NCBI RefSeq assembly: GCF_001468395.1
Contig: NZ_LNSG01000004.1
Location: 310,001-374,000 of the forward strand
DNA from: Sphingopyxis sp. H073
GTDB lineage: Bacteria; Pseudomonadota; Alphaproteobacteria; Sphingomonadales; Sphingomonadaceae
DNA: 64,000 bases
Direction of reading: 5' to 3'
Of this stretch, positions 1 through 8,830 are shown in pieces. The notes beneath the pieces are model-generated. The model was not told the origin of the DNA, made no database searches, and saw only the letters and a list, made by a program, of their open reading frames with translations. The translations under genes and the position numbers were made by a program. The number at the start of each line of letters is the position of its first letter. Positions within the stretch are counted from its first letter, which is position 1.

Positions 1-2
1 TT

Positions 3-833
3 CTCCGCAAAGTCCTGCCGAGCGAACTCGCCTACAAGATCACGCGTTTCAAGAATGTGAAGATGCAGGACATCGTCTTCAACAAGGCGCGCACCAAGCC
101 CGAGAAGGTTCGCGAGTTCCTGACCAAACAGCTCCAGAAGAACCTGGGCGACAAATATGACCCCGAAGCCTTCACCCCGCCCTACAATCCCTGGGAGCAG
201 CGCCTCTGCCTCGTCCCTGACGCCGATTTCTTCGAGGCGATGAAGGCCGACAAGGCATCGGTGGTGACCGACCATATCGAACGCTTCGATGCGACCGGTA
301 TCCAGCTCAAATCAGGCAAGCATCTCGACGCCGACATCATCGTGACCGCGACGGGCCTGAAGCTCGCGGTCGCGGGCAAAATTCCGGTGCGCGTCGATGG
401 CGAAACGATCCAGTGGAACGAGCATTTCTATTACAAGGCGTGCATGTTCTCGAACGTCCCGAATTTCTCGGTCGTGTTCGGCTATCTCAACGCCAGTTGG
501 ACGCTACGCGCCGACATCGTGTCGGAATATGTCTGCCGCGTGCTGAACCACATGAAGGCGGCCGGCGCCGATATCGCAACACCGGTGCTAGAGGATCCGA
601 ACAGCCTGACCGAAGAGAATATCTTCGACTTTTCGTCGGGCTATATCCAGCGTTCACTGCACATCATGCCGAAAAATGCCGACGCGCTGCCGTGGCGGCT
701 CAACCAGCATTATGTGAAAGACCGCGTCGACATGCGCACAGGCGAGATCGCCGATGGCGTGCTGACCTTCACCAAGGCGGGCGCGGTGGCGACGGCCGCC
801 ACAGCAGCTGCGGAACTCGAAGCGGCCGAATAA
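3..833 (+). CDS. flavin-containing monooxygenase, EthA-like (5' partial)
   Basis: The reading frame is open from the left edge, so only the C-terminal ~276 residues of a protein that is normally about 490 long are present; the FAD and NADPH dinucleotide folds lie outside the window. The visible part has the block DIIVTATGL that marks the C-terminal side of flavin monooxygenases and Baeyer-Villiger enzymes, and further on FGYLNASWTLRADIVSEYVC, the arrangement seen in EthA-type enzymes. These use FAD, NADPH and O2 to oxygenate ketones or sulfur compounds; the substrate cannot be read from sequence. The gene converges on the DUF3008 gene with no bases between the two stop codons. Confidence 0.85.
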   Translation, partial: LRKVLPSELAYKITRFKNVKMQDIVFNKARTKPEKVREFLTKQLQKNLGDKYDPEAFTPPYNPWEQRLCLVPDADFFEAMKADKASVVTDHIERFDATGIQLKSGKHLDADIIVTATGLKLAVAGKIPVRVDGETIQWNEHFYYKACMFSNVPNFSVVFGYLNASWTLRADIVSEYVCRVLNHMKAAGADIATPVLEDPNSLTEENIFDFSSGYIQRSLHIMPKNADALPWRLNQHYVKDRVDMRTGEIADGVLTFTKAGAVATAATAAAELEAAE

Positions 834-1016
834 TCATCCGAGGCGTTCGGGTTTGCCTTTGGCCGAGCCTTTCGCGAAATCCTCAAGCTGTTTCTCGGTC
901 ATGCTTTCGAGCATGTCCTTTGATGCACCCTTGAGTTTCGACTTCGGCGTTTCGCCGCGCTTGGCGCTGAGCGCGGCACCTGCCGCTCTCTGTTGCGCTT
1001 TGGATCTGGCAGGCAC
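834..1016 (-). CDS. DUF3008 family small basic protein
   Basis: A 60-residue, Lys/Arg/Ser-rich protein that begins MPARSKAQQRAAGAALSAKR and continues with GASKDMLESMTEKQLEDFAKG. This matches the layout of the DUF3008 family, short proteins common in proteobacteria with no known function. There is no signal peptide or membrane segment, and the composition suggests a soluble, mostly helical or disordered protein. It lies 12 bp beyond the 3' end of the minus-strand lipoprotein gene that is its upstream neighbour, so the two may be cotranscribed. Family membership is recognised from the N-terminal pattern; the role is unknown. Confidence 0.75.
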   Translation of the reverse strand: MPARSKAQQRAAGAALSAKRGETPKSKLKGASKDMLESMTEKQLEDFAKGSAKGKPERLG

Positions 1017-1028
1017 GATCGATCTCCT

Positions 1029-1850
1029 TCAGTTGACCGGCAGGAAGTCGCGCGCGAACTCAGGCTTCACGACGCGCACCAGCGCCGAAGTCACCGGCAT
1101 GTTGATCTTGTAGCTCCCCTCGGCAAAGGGCCCGATCTCGTAGGGAGCGATAGCGATCGTCATCCGGTCCAGATAACGGCCGTCCGAAGAGCCGACCCAG
1201 ACCGTCTGCGCCGACACGGGCGGGCATCTGGCAGACGGGCTGCCGGGCTCGTCAGGCGTCTGAATGCCCTTCGCCGCTTTTGCCTGCTTGATCCGATCGC
1301 AGAAATCCTCGCGGATCGCGGCATCGAAGGCTTCGGGGCTGACGAACAGATCGACGGGTTTCAACCGGGCACGTTTGTTGCGATCCCACAGCAAGGTGTC
1401 GAAGCTCGTCATGCCATGAGCGCCGCCCGCATATGTCTCGATTTCCGCCGAAAGGCTGAGAAAGCGGGGTGTATTGGTGACCCGCAGCCATTTCTGCAGG
1501 TGACTGTGTGCGTGATAAGGGAAATGCCCCTTCGCCGACGCCGCCCTGTCGCGCTCGGCTGCCGCGACCAGTGCGGTGTGTTTGACCTGTCGATCGGCGT
1601 CGAGAAATTTGGCGAGTTCGGGAATTTGTGCCGCCTCGGCGGGATAGGCATAAGCGAATTCGATCAGATCGTTCTTTTCCTTTATGTCCGAAGCGGGCGC
1701 GCCTTTGGCCAGCGCATCCTCGCTTCCGCCCGGCGGGGCGCCTGGGACCGATGCGGCGACCGCCTTGTCGACCTTCGTCGGCTCGTCTTTCGAGCAGCCT
1801 GCGGCGAGTAGCAGGATCGAGAGGATTATGGCGGTCATTCGGTAGGGCAT
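1029..1850 (-). CDS. lipoprotein with RsiV/DUF3298-like domain
   Basis: The start at 1850 (MPYRMTAIILS..., 273 residues) is chosen because it places a short basic segment and a hydrophobic core before the lipobox LAAGC, so the mature protein is probably an acylated lipoprotein. An internal Met four codons later (1838) is an equally good start. The middle and C-terminal parts carry ETYAGGAHGMTSFDTLLWD, the GGAHG block of the DUF4163/DUF3298 fold found in RsiV and PdaC-type envelope proteins. In RsiV this fold binds lysozyme, but there is no anti-sigma domain here and no sigma factor gene nearby, so a general envelope role is all that can be proposed. Confidence 0.75.
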   Translation of the reverse strand: MPYRMTAIILSILLLAAGCSKDEPTKVDKAVAASVPGAPPGGSEDALAKGAPASDIKEKNDLIEFAYAYPAEAAQIPELAKFLDADRQVKHTALVAAAERDRAASAKGHFPYHAHSHLQKWLRVTNTPRFLSLSAEIETYAGGAHGMTSFDTLLWDRNKRARLKPVDLFVSPEAFDAAIREDFCDRIKQAKAAKGIQTPDEPGSPSARCPPVSAQTVWVGSSDGRYLDRMTIAIAPYEIGPFAEGSYKINMPVTSALVRVVKPEFARDFLPVN

Positions 1851-1904
1851 GATCGCACAACGCAGGGAATCGACAAAATATCCCCGGCGGCCTAGCACCT
1901 CGGC

Positions 1905-3317
1905 ATGACCGACTATTCCGACCTGATCCAGCCCGACAAGGGACAGGATGCCCGCCCGATCCATCTCGTCGACAAGAAGGGCTATGATGAATGGCTGAAG
2001 GGGCGCAATGCCCGCGAGCGCGCGCATCTGGCCGCGGTCGGTTTCAAACCGGACGCCTTCGTCCACGCAATCCTGCCCGGCGACGATCCCGAGCGTTGGG
2101 CAGTCGTCACGACGGTCGCGAAAGTCGACGAGTTATCGGCGTGGTGTCTTGCCAAGCTCGCCCAGATCCTGCCCGAGGGACGCTATCGGGTTGAGGGCCA
2201 TCAGCCGGGCAAGGCGCTGTTCGGATGGCTGAGCGCACAATATCGGTTCGACGCGTATAAATCGAACCCGCCGACGAAAGGCCCGCGCGTGCTGCTGACC
2301 ACCGATGTCGCTGCGATCGCGCCGGCGGTTGCCGAGATGCGCGCGACCGCGCTCGTCCGCGACCTCGTCAACACACCCGCCGCCGACATGGGGCCCGCTG
2401 CGATCGAAAAGGCGGCCGAACGCATCGCCAAGGCGCACGGCGCCAAGCTGACCGTGACCAAGGGCGAAGCGCTCGAACAGGGCTATCCGATGATCTACGC
2501 GGTCGGGCGCGCGGCGGCGAAGCATCATGCACCGCGACTGATCGAGATCGAATGGGGCAAGGACGATCATCCGCGCGTCGCGCTCGTCGGCAAGGGGATC
2601 AGCTTCGACAGCGGCGGGCTCGACATCAAGCCCGCAGCGGGGATGCGGCTGATGAAGAAGGATATGGGCGGCGCCGCGCATGTGCTCGCGCTTGCCGAAC
2701 TGGTAATGGCAAGCGGGCTGCCGGTCCGCCTGCACTGCCTCGTAGCGGCGGCCGAGAATGCGATTTCGGCCGATGCATTCCGACCCGGTGACGTGCTCAA
2801 GAGCCGCAAGGGGCTGACGGTCGAGATCGGCAATACCGACGCCGAAGGGCGACTGGTGCTGGGCGACGCGCTTGCCAGGGCGGGCGAAGACCAGCCTGAA
2901 CTGATCGTCGATTTCGCGACTCTGACGGGTGCCGCACGGACGGCGCTGGGCCCCGACCTTCCGGCGCTTTACGCCAACGACGACAGCCTCGCCGAAGACC
3001 TGCTCAAGGGCGGGACCGACCGCGACGATCCGCTGTGGCGGATGCCGTTGTGGGATGGTTATGCCGACCTTCTCGAAACCGATATCGCCGATATCGGCAA
3101 TGCCGGAAGCTCGCCCTTCGCGGGATCGATCACCGCCGCCCTCTTCCTGAAGCGCTTCGTCCCCGACGGCACACCCTGGGCGCATTTCGACACCTTCGCC
3201 TGGCGCCCCTCGGCGAAACCCGGCCGACCGAAGGGCGGCGCCGCACTCGGCCTGCGCGCCGCATGGGCGATGCTTCAAGCCCGCTATGACCGCCGCAAGA
3301 AGGGCGATCGTCCTTGA
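1905..3317 (+). CDS. leucyl aminopeptidase family protein (M17)
   Basis: A 470-residue two-metal aminopeptidase that removes N-terminal residues from peptides in the cytoplasm. The C-terminal catalytic domain is complete: GKGISFDSGGLDIKP (Lys230, Asp235), KKDMGGAAHV (Asp253) and NTDAEGRLVLGDAL (Asp312, Glu314, Arg316) give the metal ligands and catalytic Lys/Arg of the family. The N-terminal ~140 residues are divergent from classical PepA, as in the second M17 paralogue often carried by alphaproteobacteria, so no symbol is given. It is divergent from the lipoprotein gene, with 54 bp between starts, and followed 75 bp later by the NlpC/P60 gene. Confidence 0.93.
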   Translation: MTDYSDLIQPDKGQDARPIHLVDKKGYDEWLKGRNARERAHLAAVGFKPDAFVHAILPGDDPERWAVVTTVAKVDELSAWCLAKLAQILPEGRYRVEGHQPGKALFGWLSAQYRFDAYKSNPPTKGPRVLLTTDVAAIAPAVAEMRATALVRDLVNTPAADMGPAAIEKAAERIAKAHGAKLTVTKGEALEQGYPMIYAVGRAAAKHHAPRLIEIEWGKDDHPRVALVGKGISFDSGGLDIKPAAGMRLMKKDMGGAAHVLALAELVMASGLPVRLHCLVAAAENAISADAFRPGDVLKSRKGLTVEIGNTDAEGRLVLGDALARAGEDQPELIVDFATLTGAARTALGPDLPALYANDDSLAEDLLKGGTDRDDPLWRMPLWDGYADLLETDIADIGNAGSSPFAGSITAALFLKRFVPDGTPWAHFDTFAWRPSAKPGRPKGGAALGLRAAWAMLQARYDRRKKGDRP

Positions 3318-3392
3318 TAAAGCCGGGGCCGCTGGTCTAATGCGCCGCGACTTTCCGCAAAGCGCGGATAAAGACGAGTTACAGGACAAGAC

Positions 3393-4337
3393 GTGACAGC
3401 GAACAGCGGCGAACATTCAGCGGCAAACCGCGTGCGCATGGGACGCCCCGGCCTGGCCGGACAAGGCCGCGATCATTTCGGCCTGACGGGCACATCGCAC
3501 GCGTTCGATCCGCGCATCGTGGCAATCCGCCCCGACCTCGCCGACATCGCGGTCGCGGGCATTCATTTTGCGCCGCATTACGCCGCGCCAATGATGGTGA
3601 GCGGCGTGCTGCCGGCCGCGGTGATGCGCGGGTCGCCGTCGCTCGACGCCGACCAAACGAGCGAGTTGCTGTTTGGCGAGGGTTTCGCGCTGCTCGATCT
3701 CACGGGCGGCTGGGCCTGGGGCTATAGCCTCGCCGATCACTATGTCGGTTATTTGGCGGCCGAAGCGCTCGGTGCGCCGATCGCACCGACCCACCGCGTC
3801 GACATGATCGAGGCTATGCTGCACTCGGCGCCCGACGCCGCCACCGGCGGCCCTGCCGTCCTGCCGCGCGGGGCGCTCGTGATGGGCGAGACCGAGGGCG
3901 AGTGGCTGAAGACCGCCCATGGTTATTTGCCGATCGCCGCGCTGGTCGAGGTCGGCAGCGAGCATGACGATCCCGCTGCGGTTGCGGAATCGATGGTCGG
4001 CACGCCCTATCTGTGGGGCGGCCGCACCGCGAAGGGCATCGATTGTTCGGGGCTGGTGCAGCTCGCCTGGGCGTCGGCCGGTGTGCAATTGCCGCGCGAC
4101 AGCGATCTGCAGCTTGCCGCGCTCGGCGTGGACAAGGATGTCGACCAAGCCGATCTCGCGCGCGGCGATCTCGTCTTCTTTCCCGGCCATGTCGGGATCA
4201 TGGCCGATAGTCAGAACATCATCCACGCGAGCCGCCAGTGGATGGAAGTGCGCGTCGAATCGCTTGCAGAGGTTGCGAAGCGGTCGGCTGCGAAAGGTAA
4301 TGACGTGCCGGTCATCGGCTACAAAAGACTGCGATAA
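3393..4337 (+). CDS. NlpC/P60 family peptidoglycan hydrolase with SH3-like region
   Basis: A 314-residue protein whose C-terminal third is an NlpC/P60 domain: GTPYLWGGRTAKGIDCSGLV with catalytic Cys218, then GDLVFFPGHVGIM with His266 and a third polar residue near His278. Such enzymes are gamma-D-glutamyl-diaminopimelate endopeptidases that cut peptidoglycan stems. Residues ~45-185 resemble the tandem SH3-like substrate domains of these enzymes. No signal peptide is visible, as in many alphaproteobacterial members, which may act on recycled muropeptides. The GTG at 3393 is used as start; an ATG at 3438 is an alternative. It precedes argC by 4 bp, so the two are likely cotranscribed. Confidence 0.88.
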   Translation: MTANSGEHSAANRVRMGRPGLAGQGRDHFGLTGTSHAFDPRIVAIRPDLADIAVAGIHFAPHYAAPMMVSGVLPAAVMRGSPSLDADQTSELLFGEGFALLDLTGGWAWGYSLADHYVGYLAAEALGAPIAPTHRVDMIEAMLHSAPDAATGGPAVLPRGALVMGETEGEWLKTAHGYLPIAALVEVGSEHDDPAAVAESMVGTPYLWGGRTAKGIDCSGLVQLAWASAGVQLPRDSDLQLAALGVDKDVDQADLARGDLVFFPGHVGIMADSQNIIHASRQWMEVRVESLAEVAKRSAAKGNDVPVIGYKRLR

Positions 4338-4341
4338 AGCC

Positions 4342-5262
4342 ATGACCCAGACGGTCTTCATAGACGGAGCGGCGGGAACGACGGGCCTGGAAATCGCCGA
4401 GCGGCTCGCCGGTCGGAGCGAATTCGCGCTCATCGCGCTGCCCGACGCCGAGCGCAAGGATGCCGCGCGCCGTGCCGAGGCGCTGAACGGCGCCGACTTC
4501 GTCGTCCTCTGCCTGCCGGACGCTGCCGCGATCGAAGCGGTGGCGATGGTCACCAATCCCGATGTGCGGATCATCGACGCATCGACAGCGCACCGCGTTG
4601 CACGCGGTTGGGCCTATGGTTTTCCCGAACTCAGCGCCGTGCAGCGTGACGCGATCGCGGGTTCGAAGCGTGTCAGCAACCCGGGATGCTATCCGACAGG
4701 TTTTCTCGCGCTCGTTGCGCCGCTGGTTGCCGCGGGGATTATTGCCCGCGACGCTCAGCTCAGCGTCAACGCGGTGTCGGGTTATTCGGGCGGCGGCAAG
4801 GAGCTGATCGCAAGGTTCGAGGCGGATGAGGACATTGGCTTTCGCAGTTATGGCCTGAACCTTGCCCACAAGCATGTACCCGAAATGACGAAAGGCGCCG
4901 GGCTGGTACATCCGCCGCTGTTCGCGCCCGCGGTGGTGCCAGTCTATCGCGGTATGCTGGTCGAGGTTCCGCTGAACTTCGGCGCTGCGACCGCCGACGC
5001 CGCCTTCGAAGCGCTCGCTGCTCATTTCGAAGGGTCGCCGCTTGTCAGCGTCCGCCGCGCGCGCGACGAAAGTGAACTACTGCTGAGGAAAAGCGACGAA
5101 GCGACCGACCGGATGGAACTGATGCTCTACGCCAGCCCCGACGGCACGCAGATCCGCCTCGTCGCGCGGCTCGACAATCTGGGCAAGGGCGCGAGCGGCG
5201 CCTGTGTCCAGAACCTCAATATCATGGCAGGACTGCCGGAAACGGCGGGCTTGCGGCTCTAG
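4342..5262 (+). CDS. argC: N-acetyl-gamma-glutamyl-phosphate reductase
   Basis: A 306-residue enzyme for the NADPH-dependent reduction of N-acetylglutamyl phosphate to the semialdehyde, third step of arginine synthesis. The N-terminus has the Rossmann turn IDGAAGTTG. The catalytic cysteine is Cys116 in SNPGCYPTG, and the conserved VSGYSGGGKELI segment follows. The short length and GAAGTTG turn match the type 2 ArgC subfamily (about 310 residues) rather than the 340-residue type 1. The ATG follows the stop of the NlpC/P60 gene by 4 bp. No other arg gene lies in the window. Confidence 0.95.
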   Translation: MTQTVFIDGAAGTTGLEIAERLAGRSEFALIALPDAERKDAARRAEALNGADFVVLCLPDAAAIEAVAMVTNPDVRIIDASTAHRVARGWAYGFPELSAVQRDAIAGSKRVSNPGCYPTGFLALVAPLVAAGIIARDAQLSVNAVSGYSGGGKELIARFEADEDIGFRSYGLNLAHKHVPEMTKGAGLVHPPLFAPAVVPVYRGMLVEVPLNFGAATADAAFEALAAHFEGSPLVSVRRARDESELLLRKSDEATDRMELMLYASPDGTQIRLVARLDNLGKGASGACVQNLNIMAGLPETAGLRL

Positions 5263-5265
5263 GTC

Positions 5266-5481
5266 TCAGTGAACCGTGTCGAGCGCGATGTCGATCGACA
5301 GATAGGTGATCAGCCGTTCGATCTGGCGCCAGCGCGCGAAATGGACGTGATTGCCAAGCACGCGATATTGCTCGGCGCGCGCGGCGGCGGCGAAACCGGC
5401 TTCCTCTCCATGCTCGCGGATCATCGCGTTCGCATCCTCGACGGCGCCGCGATCGGCGAGATAGGGTGATGGCAGATGCAT
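5266..5481 (-). CDS. small hypothetical protein, DUF6961-like
   Basis: A 71-residue soluble helical protein with the core EDANAMIREHGEEAGFAAA followed by ARAEQYRVLGNHVHFARWRQI. Short proteins with a helix - helix - HxxRWRxI layout are frequent in sphingomonads and are grouped as DUF6961-like; their function is unknown. The reading frame ends 3 bp from the stop of argC on the other strand, so the two converge. Codon bias agrees with neighbouring genes, which is why I treat it as real despite its size. The family assignment is from memory of the pattern and is tentative. Confidence 0.6.
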   Translation of the reverse strand: MHLPSPYLADRGAVEDANAMIREHGEEAGFAAAARAEQYRVLGNHVHFARWRQIERLITYLSIDIALDTVH

Positions 5482-5653
5482 GTCGTTCCCGGCCCTGTGT
5501 TCCGGTCTCGGCTCTAGACCGACCGTGTCACCGCGCCGTTCTCAACCGTAATGAACGCCGGGGTAAGGTTAATCCCGGCGACGCTCGGGTTAACCATCGG
5601 GTGGTGCCAATCGCCCCTTTGCCGTCGTCCCGTCGCCGTGTAAGACCGATCCC

Positions 5654-6994
5654 ATGCGCAAAATCCTGAAATATGCCGCCATTGCCCTCGCCGTCCTGAT
5701 CGTCGTCGGCGGGATCATATTATACGTGCTTTCACGCCCCGACGTGGCCCGCTTCTCGACCGCAGAGCTCAGCGGCCGCGTGCCCGTGATGGCGTCGCAG
5801 AATGCGCAGACCATCCCGACGATGAACGTGCCCGAGGCGACGAGCTGGCCCGCGGGTCAGGCGCCGCGCGCGGCGCAAGGCCTGAAGGTCGAGCGCTTTG
5901 CGGAGGGACTCGACCATCCGCGCTCGATGCTCGTGCTCCCGAACGGTGACGTCCTCGTCGCCGAAGCCGAGAGCCCGCCGCGCAAGGACGGTGGGATCGA
6001 GGGCAAGATCATGAAGTCGATGATGAGCAAGGCGGGCGCCGGCGGCGCGTCCGCGAACCGCATTACCCTGCTCCGCGACGCCGACGGTGACGGCGAGGCC
6101 GAGGTCAAGGCCGCCTACATCACCGGCCTCAACTCGCCCTATGGCATGGCGCTGGTCGGCAAGACGCTCTACGTCGCCAACACCGACGCGATCCTCGCTT
6201 TCCCTTATGTCGAGGGCGAGACGAAAATGAGCGGCAAGCCGGCGAAGCTCGTCGACCTGCCCGCAAAGGGCACCAACCGCCACTGGACCAAGAGCCTCGT
6301 CGCCGCGCCCAACGGTTGGCTTTACGTCGGCGTCGGCGCCGATTCGAACATCGGCGAGAAGGGCATGGGCAACGAGGTGCGACGCGCGAGCGTGCTCGAG
6401 GTGCGGCCCGAGAATAAATATATGCGGACCTTCGCGGCGGGTATCCGCAATCCGGTCGGCCTCGCCTTCTACCCCGGCAGCGAGCGGCTGTGGACGGTGG
6501 TCAACGAGCGCGACATGCTGGGTAGCGACCTTGTCCCGGACTATCTGACCGACGTAACCGAGGGCGATTTCTATGGCTGGCCCTGGTATTATTGGGGCGG
6601 CTTCATCGATCCGCGGGTGCCGCCGGAAGCCGAGGATCGCCGCCAATATGTGAAGCGCCCCGAATATGGGCTCGGCGCGCATGTCGCACCGTTGGGCTTC
6701 ACCTTCACCGACAAGCTCGACCTTGGCGAGCGCTGGGCGAATGGCGCGCTGATCGCGCTGCACGGGTCTTGGAACCGCGAACCCGTCGCCGGGTACGACG
6801 TCGTGTTCGTCAAGTTCGGTGCCAATGGCAAGCCGGTGGACGCCCTGCCCGTCACCTTCCTCGACCAGTTCCTTGCCAAGGACGGCAAGACGACGCGCGG
6901 CCGGCCGGCCGACGTCAAGGTCGCGAAGGACGGCAGCGCCCTCGTCGCCGACGATACCGGCAATACGATCTGGCGGGTGTCGAAGGCGGGATAA
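5654..6994 (+). CDS. sorbosone dehydrogenase-like PQQ/beta-propeller protein
   Basis: A 446-residue envelope protein with an N-terminal membrane anchor (about residues 7-27, AIALAVLIVVGGIILYVL) and a six-bladed beta-propeller of the soluble glucose dehydrogenase / L-sorbosone dehydrogenase type. Recognisable blocks are LDHPRSMLVLPNGDVLVAEA, RITLLRDADGDGEAEV, GLNSPYGMAL, FAAGIRNPVGLAF and LIALHGSWNREPVAGYDVV. The Asp-rich DADGDGEAE loop is the usual calcium site of the family. Members oxidise aldoses or sorbosone using PQQ, but many sphingomonad copies are uncharacterised and no PQQ synthesis genes are here. It ends in a strong hairpin shared with dnaN. Confidence 0.85.
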   Translation: MRKILKYAAIALAVLIVVGGIILYVLSRPDVARFSTAELSGRVPVMASQNAQTIPTMNVPEATSWPAGQAPRAAQGLKVERFAEGLDHPRSMLVLPNGDVLVAEAESPPRKDGGIEGKIMKSMMSKAGAGGASANRITLLRDADGDGEAEVKAAYITGLNSPYGMALVGKTLYVANTDAILAFPYVEGETKMSGKPAKLVDLPAKGTNRHWTKSLVAAPNGWLYVGVGADSNIGEKGMGNEVRRASVLEVRPENKYMRTFAAGIRNPVGLAFYPGSERLWTVVNERDMLGSDLVPDYLTDVTEGDFYGWPWYYWGGFIDPRVPPEAEDRRQYVKRPEYGLGAHVAPLGFTFTDKLDLGERWANGALIALHGSWNREPVAGYDVVFVKFGANGKPVDALPVTFLDQFLAKDGKTTRGRPADVKVAKDGSALVADDTGNTIWRVSKAG

Positions 6995-6997
6995 AAA

Positions 6998-7026
6998 AGG
7001 CCCCGCGATCGCGGGGCCTCTTCTGG
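6998..7026. terminator. bidirectional rho-independent terminator between the sorbosone dehydrogenase-like gene and dnaN
   Basis: A perfect 22-base palindrome (6998-7019, arm AGGCCCCGCGA) sits between the two convergent genes. Read on the minus strand it is followed directly by six T residues (complement of 6993-6998), the classical signal for ending dnaN transcripts. Read on the plus strand the T tract is poor (CTTCTGG), so it is a better dnaN terminator. Confidence 0.85.
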
Positions 7027-7046
7027 TATCGGTTTAGCGGCGGGCG

Positions 7047-8162
7047 TCAGACGCGCATCGGCATCAACACGTAAAGCGCCGGGCTCTTCTCGCTCTCGCG
7101 GATCAGCGTCGGGGCGTTGGCGTCGGCGAGGTGGAGTTCGACGCTGTCGCCGTCGACCTGCCCCAGGATGTCACTGAGATAGCGGGCGTTGAAGCCGATC
7201 TCCATCGGATCGCTATCGTAGCCTGCAGCCAGTTCTTCGGCGGCGGTGCCGTTCTCGGGGCTGGTCACCGAAAGGGTGATGCGATCCTTGTCGAGCCCGA
7301 CCTTGACCGCGCGGGTCTTTTCGCTGGCGATCGTCGAGACGCGGTCGACGCCCTGGAACAGGCTCTTCGGATCGACCTTCAAAAGCTTGTCGTTCGCGGT
7401 CGGGATCACGCGGCTGTAGTCGGGGAAAGTCCCGTCGATCAGCTTCGATGTGAGGACGGCGTTGCCGAGCTGGAAACGGATCTTCGACGCCGACAGGCTG
7501 ATCTCGACATTGCCCTCGGCTTCGTCGAGCAGCTTGCGGATTTCGCCGACGCATTTGCGCGGCACGATGACGTCGGGCATCGCCGCAGCGCCATCGGGGC
7601 GCGTCACCGTGTAGCGCGCGAGGCGGTGGCCGTCGGTCGCCGCAGCCTTCAACACCGGTCCCGTCGCATCCTCGGCGACGTGGAAGAAGATGCCGTTGAG
7701 GTAATAGCGCGTTTCCTCGGTCGAGATCGCGAAGCGCGTCTTGTCGATAATCTGGATGAGCTCGGCGACGGGCAATTCGAAGCTGGTCGGCAGATCACCC
7801 TCGGCGATCACCGGGAAGTCGTCGCGCGGCAAGGTCGGCAGGTTGAAGTTCGAGCGGCCGGCCTTGACCTGCATCTTGCCTTCGGCGGCGGCGAGGCTGA
7901 CCTCCGCGCCCTCGGGCAGCTTGCGCGCGATTTCGAAGAGCGTGTGCGCCGACACGGTGGTCGTGCCCGGCGTTTCGACCTTTGCCGCGATGGTTTCGAC
8001 GACCTGCAGGTCGAGATCGGTCGCCATCAGTTTCAATTGGCCGGTGCTGTCGGCCTCGATCAGCACGTTGGAGAGGATCGGAATCGTGTTCCGCCGTTCG
8101 ACCACGGACTGGACGTGGCCAAGGCTTTTCAGAAGCACTGCGCGTTCGATCGTCGCTTTCAT
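7047..8162 (-). CDS. dnaN: DNA polymerase III subunit beta (sliding clamp)
   Basis: A 371-residue sliding clamp, the ring that tethers DNA polymerase III to the template. The N-terminus MKATIERAVLLKSLGHVQS, the block RRNTIPILSNVLIEA, the domain-2 region YLNGIFFHV and the C-terminal LYVLMPMRV all match bacterial DnaN. The frame is open well upstream, but the ATG at 8162 is chosen because homology begins exactly there and because the upstream extension is Arg/Pro-rich with no resemblance to clamps. dnaA is not adjacent, as is usual in sphingomonads. Transcription ends at the hairpin at 6998. Confidence 0.97.
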   Translation of the reverse strand: MKATIERAVLLKSLGHVQSVVERRNTIPILSNVLIEADSTGQLKLMATDLDLQVVETIAAKVETPGTTTVSAHTLFEIARKLPEGAEVSLAAAEGKMQVKAGRSNFNLPTLPRDDFPVIAEGDLPTSFELPVAELIQIIDKTRFAISTEETRYYLNGIFFHVAEDATGPVLKAAATDGHRLARYTVTRPDGAAAMPDVIVPRKCVGEIRKLLDEAEGNVEISLSASKIRFQLGNAVLTSKLIDGTFPDYSRVIPTANDKLLKVDPKSLFQGVDRVSTIASEKTRAVKVGLDKDRITLSVTSPENGTAAEELAAGYDSDPMEIGFNARYLSDILGQVDGDSVELHLADANAPTLIRESEKSPALYVLMPMRV

Positions 8163-8332
8163 TCTAATTCGCCATCCCTGTAACGATAAGGGGAAAGTCC
8201 CTGAGAGAGTCCGGCGGAGCGGGCCATTCGCCCCGAATCCCGTCCCCCGAAAATGTCCACCTTCCTTAACGAACGCGTCGCGCCGCGCAAGCCATGCTTG
8301 CAAAGCATTTCCATTCGGGCAAACGGGGCGCA

Positions 8333-8830
8333 ATGCGGCGGACAGCCTTCCTTTTCCTGATCGCGTCGGCGGTTCCGGCGATGGCCCTTGCCGCGCCGCG
8401 TACCGCTTTGGGAATTTTCGAGGGCTGGGGCGCGTTTCGCGAGTCCGCAATCCCGCGCTGCTACGCGATCGCGGCGCCATCGGCGACGATCGGACGCCCC
8501 GAGATCAAACCCTATGCCAGCGTCGGATATTGGCCGAAGTCGCGCATAAGGGGGCAATTCTATGTTCGCCTGTCGAAAGAGCGCGCGCCGGGACGCGAAC
8601 TGCGCCTGAGCGTCGGAAGCCGCCGCTTCATCCTGACCGGCAACGGCCCACACGGCTGGGCGAGCGACGCGCGCATGGACGCGGCGATCATCGCGGCGAT
8701 GCGATCGGCGCCGAGCATGAGCGTCGCCAGCAGCACCGCCACCGGCCGCGCGATCGCCGATACCTATCGCCTGCGCGGTGCCGCGACCGCGATCGATGCG
8801 GCGGCGCTGGGGTGCGCCAGCATCCGGTGA
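8333..8830 (+). CDS. secreted hypothetical protein, weakly IalB-like
   Basis: A 165-residue exported protein. The start at 8333 gives a standard signal peptide (MRRTAFLFLIASAVPAMALA, cleaved near AAP). A frame-compatible ATG at 8294 would only add a charged segment before it. The mature part has GIFEGWGAFRE...RCYAIAAP, two cysteines (one early, one in the C-terminal GCAS) and a C-terminal RLRGAATAIDAAALGC. The pattern resembles small sphingomonad proteins compared to invasion-associated locus B, but the similarity is slight. It is divergent from dnaN, 170 bp away. Function unknown. Confidence 0.7.
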   Translation: MRRTAFLFLIASAVPAMALAAPRTALGIFEGWGAFRESAIPRCYAIAAPSATIGRPEIKPYASVGYWPKSRIRGQFYVRLSKERAPGRELRLSVGSRRFILTGNGPHGWASDARMDAAIIAAMRSAPSMSVASSTATGRAIADTYRLRGAATAIDAAALGCASIR

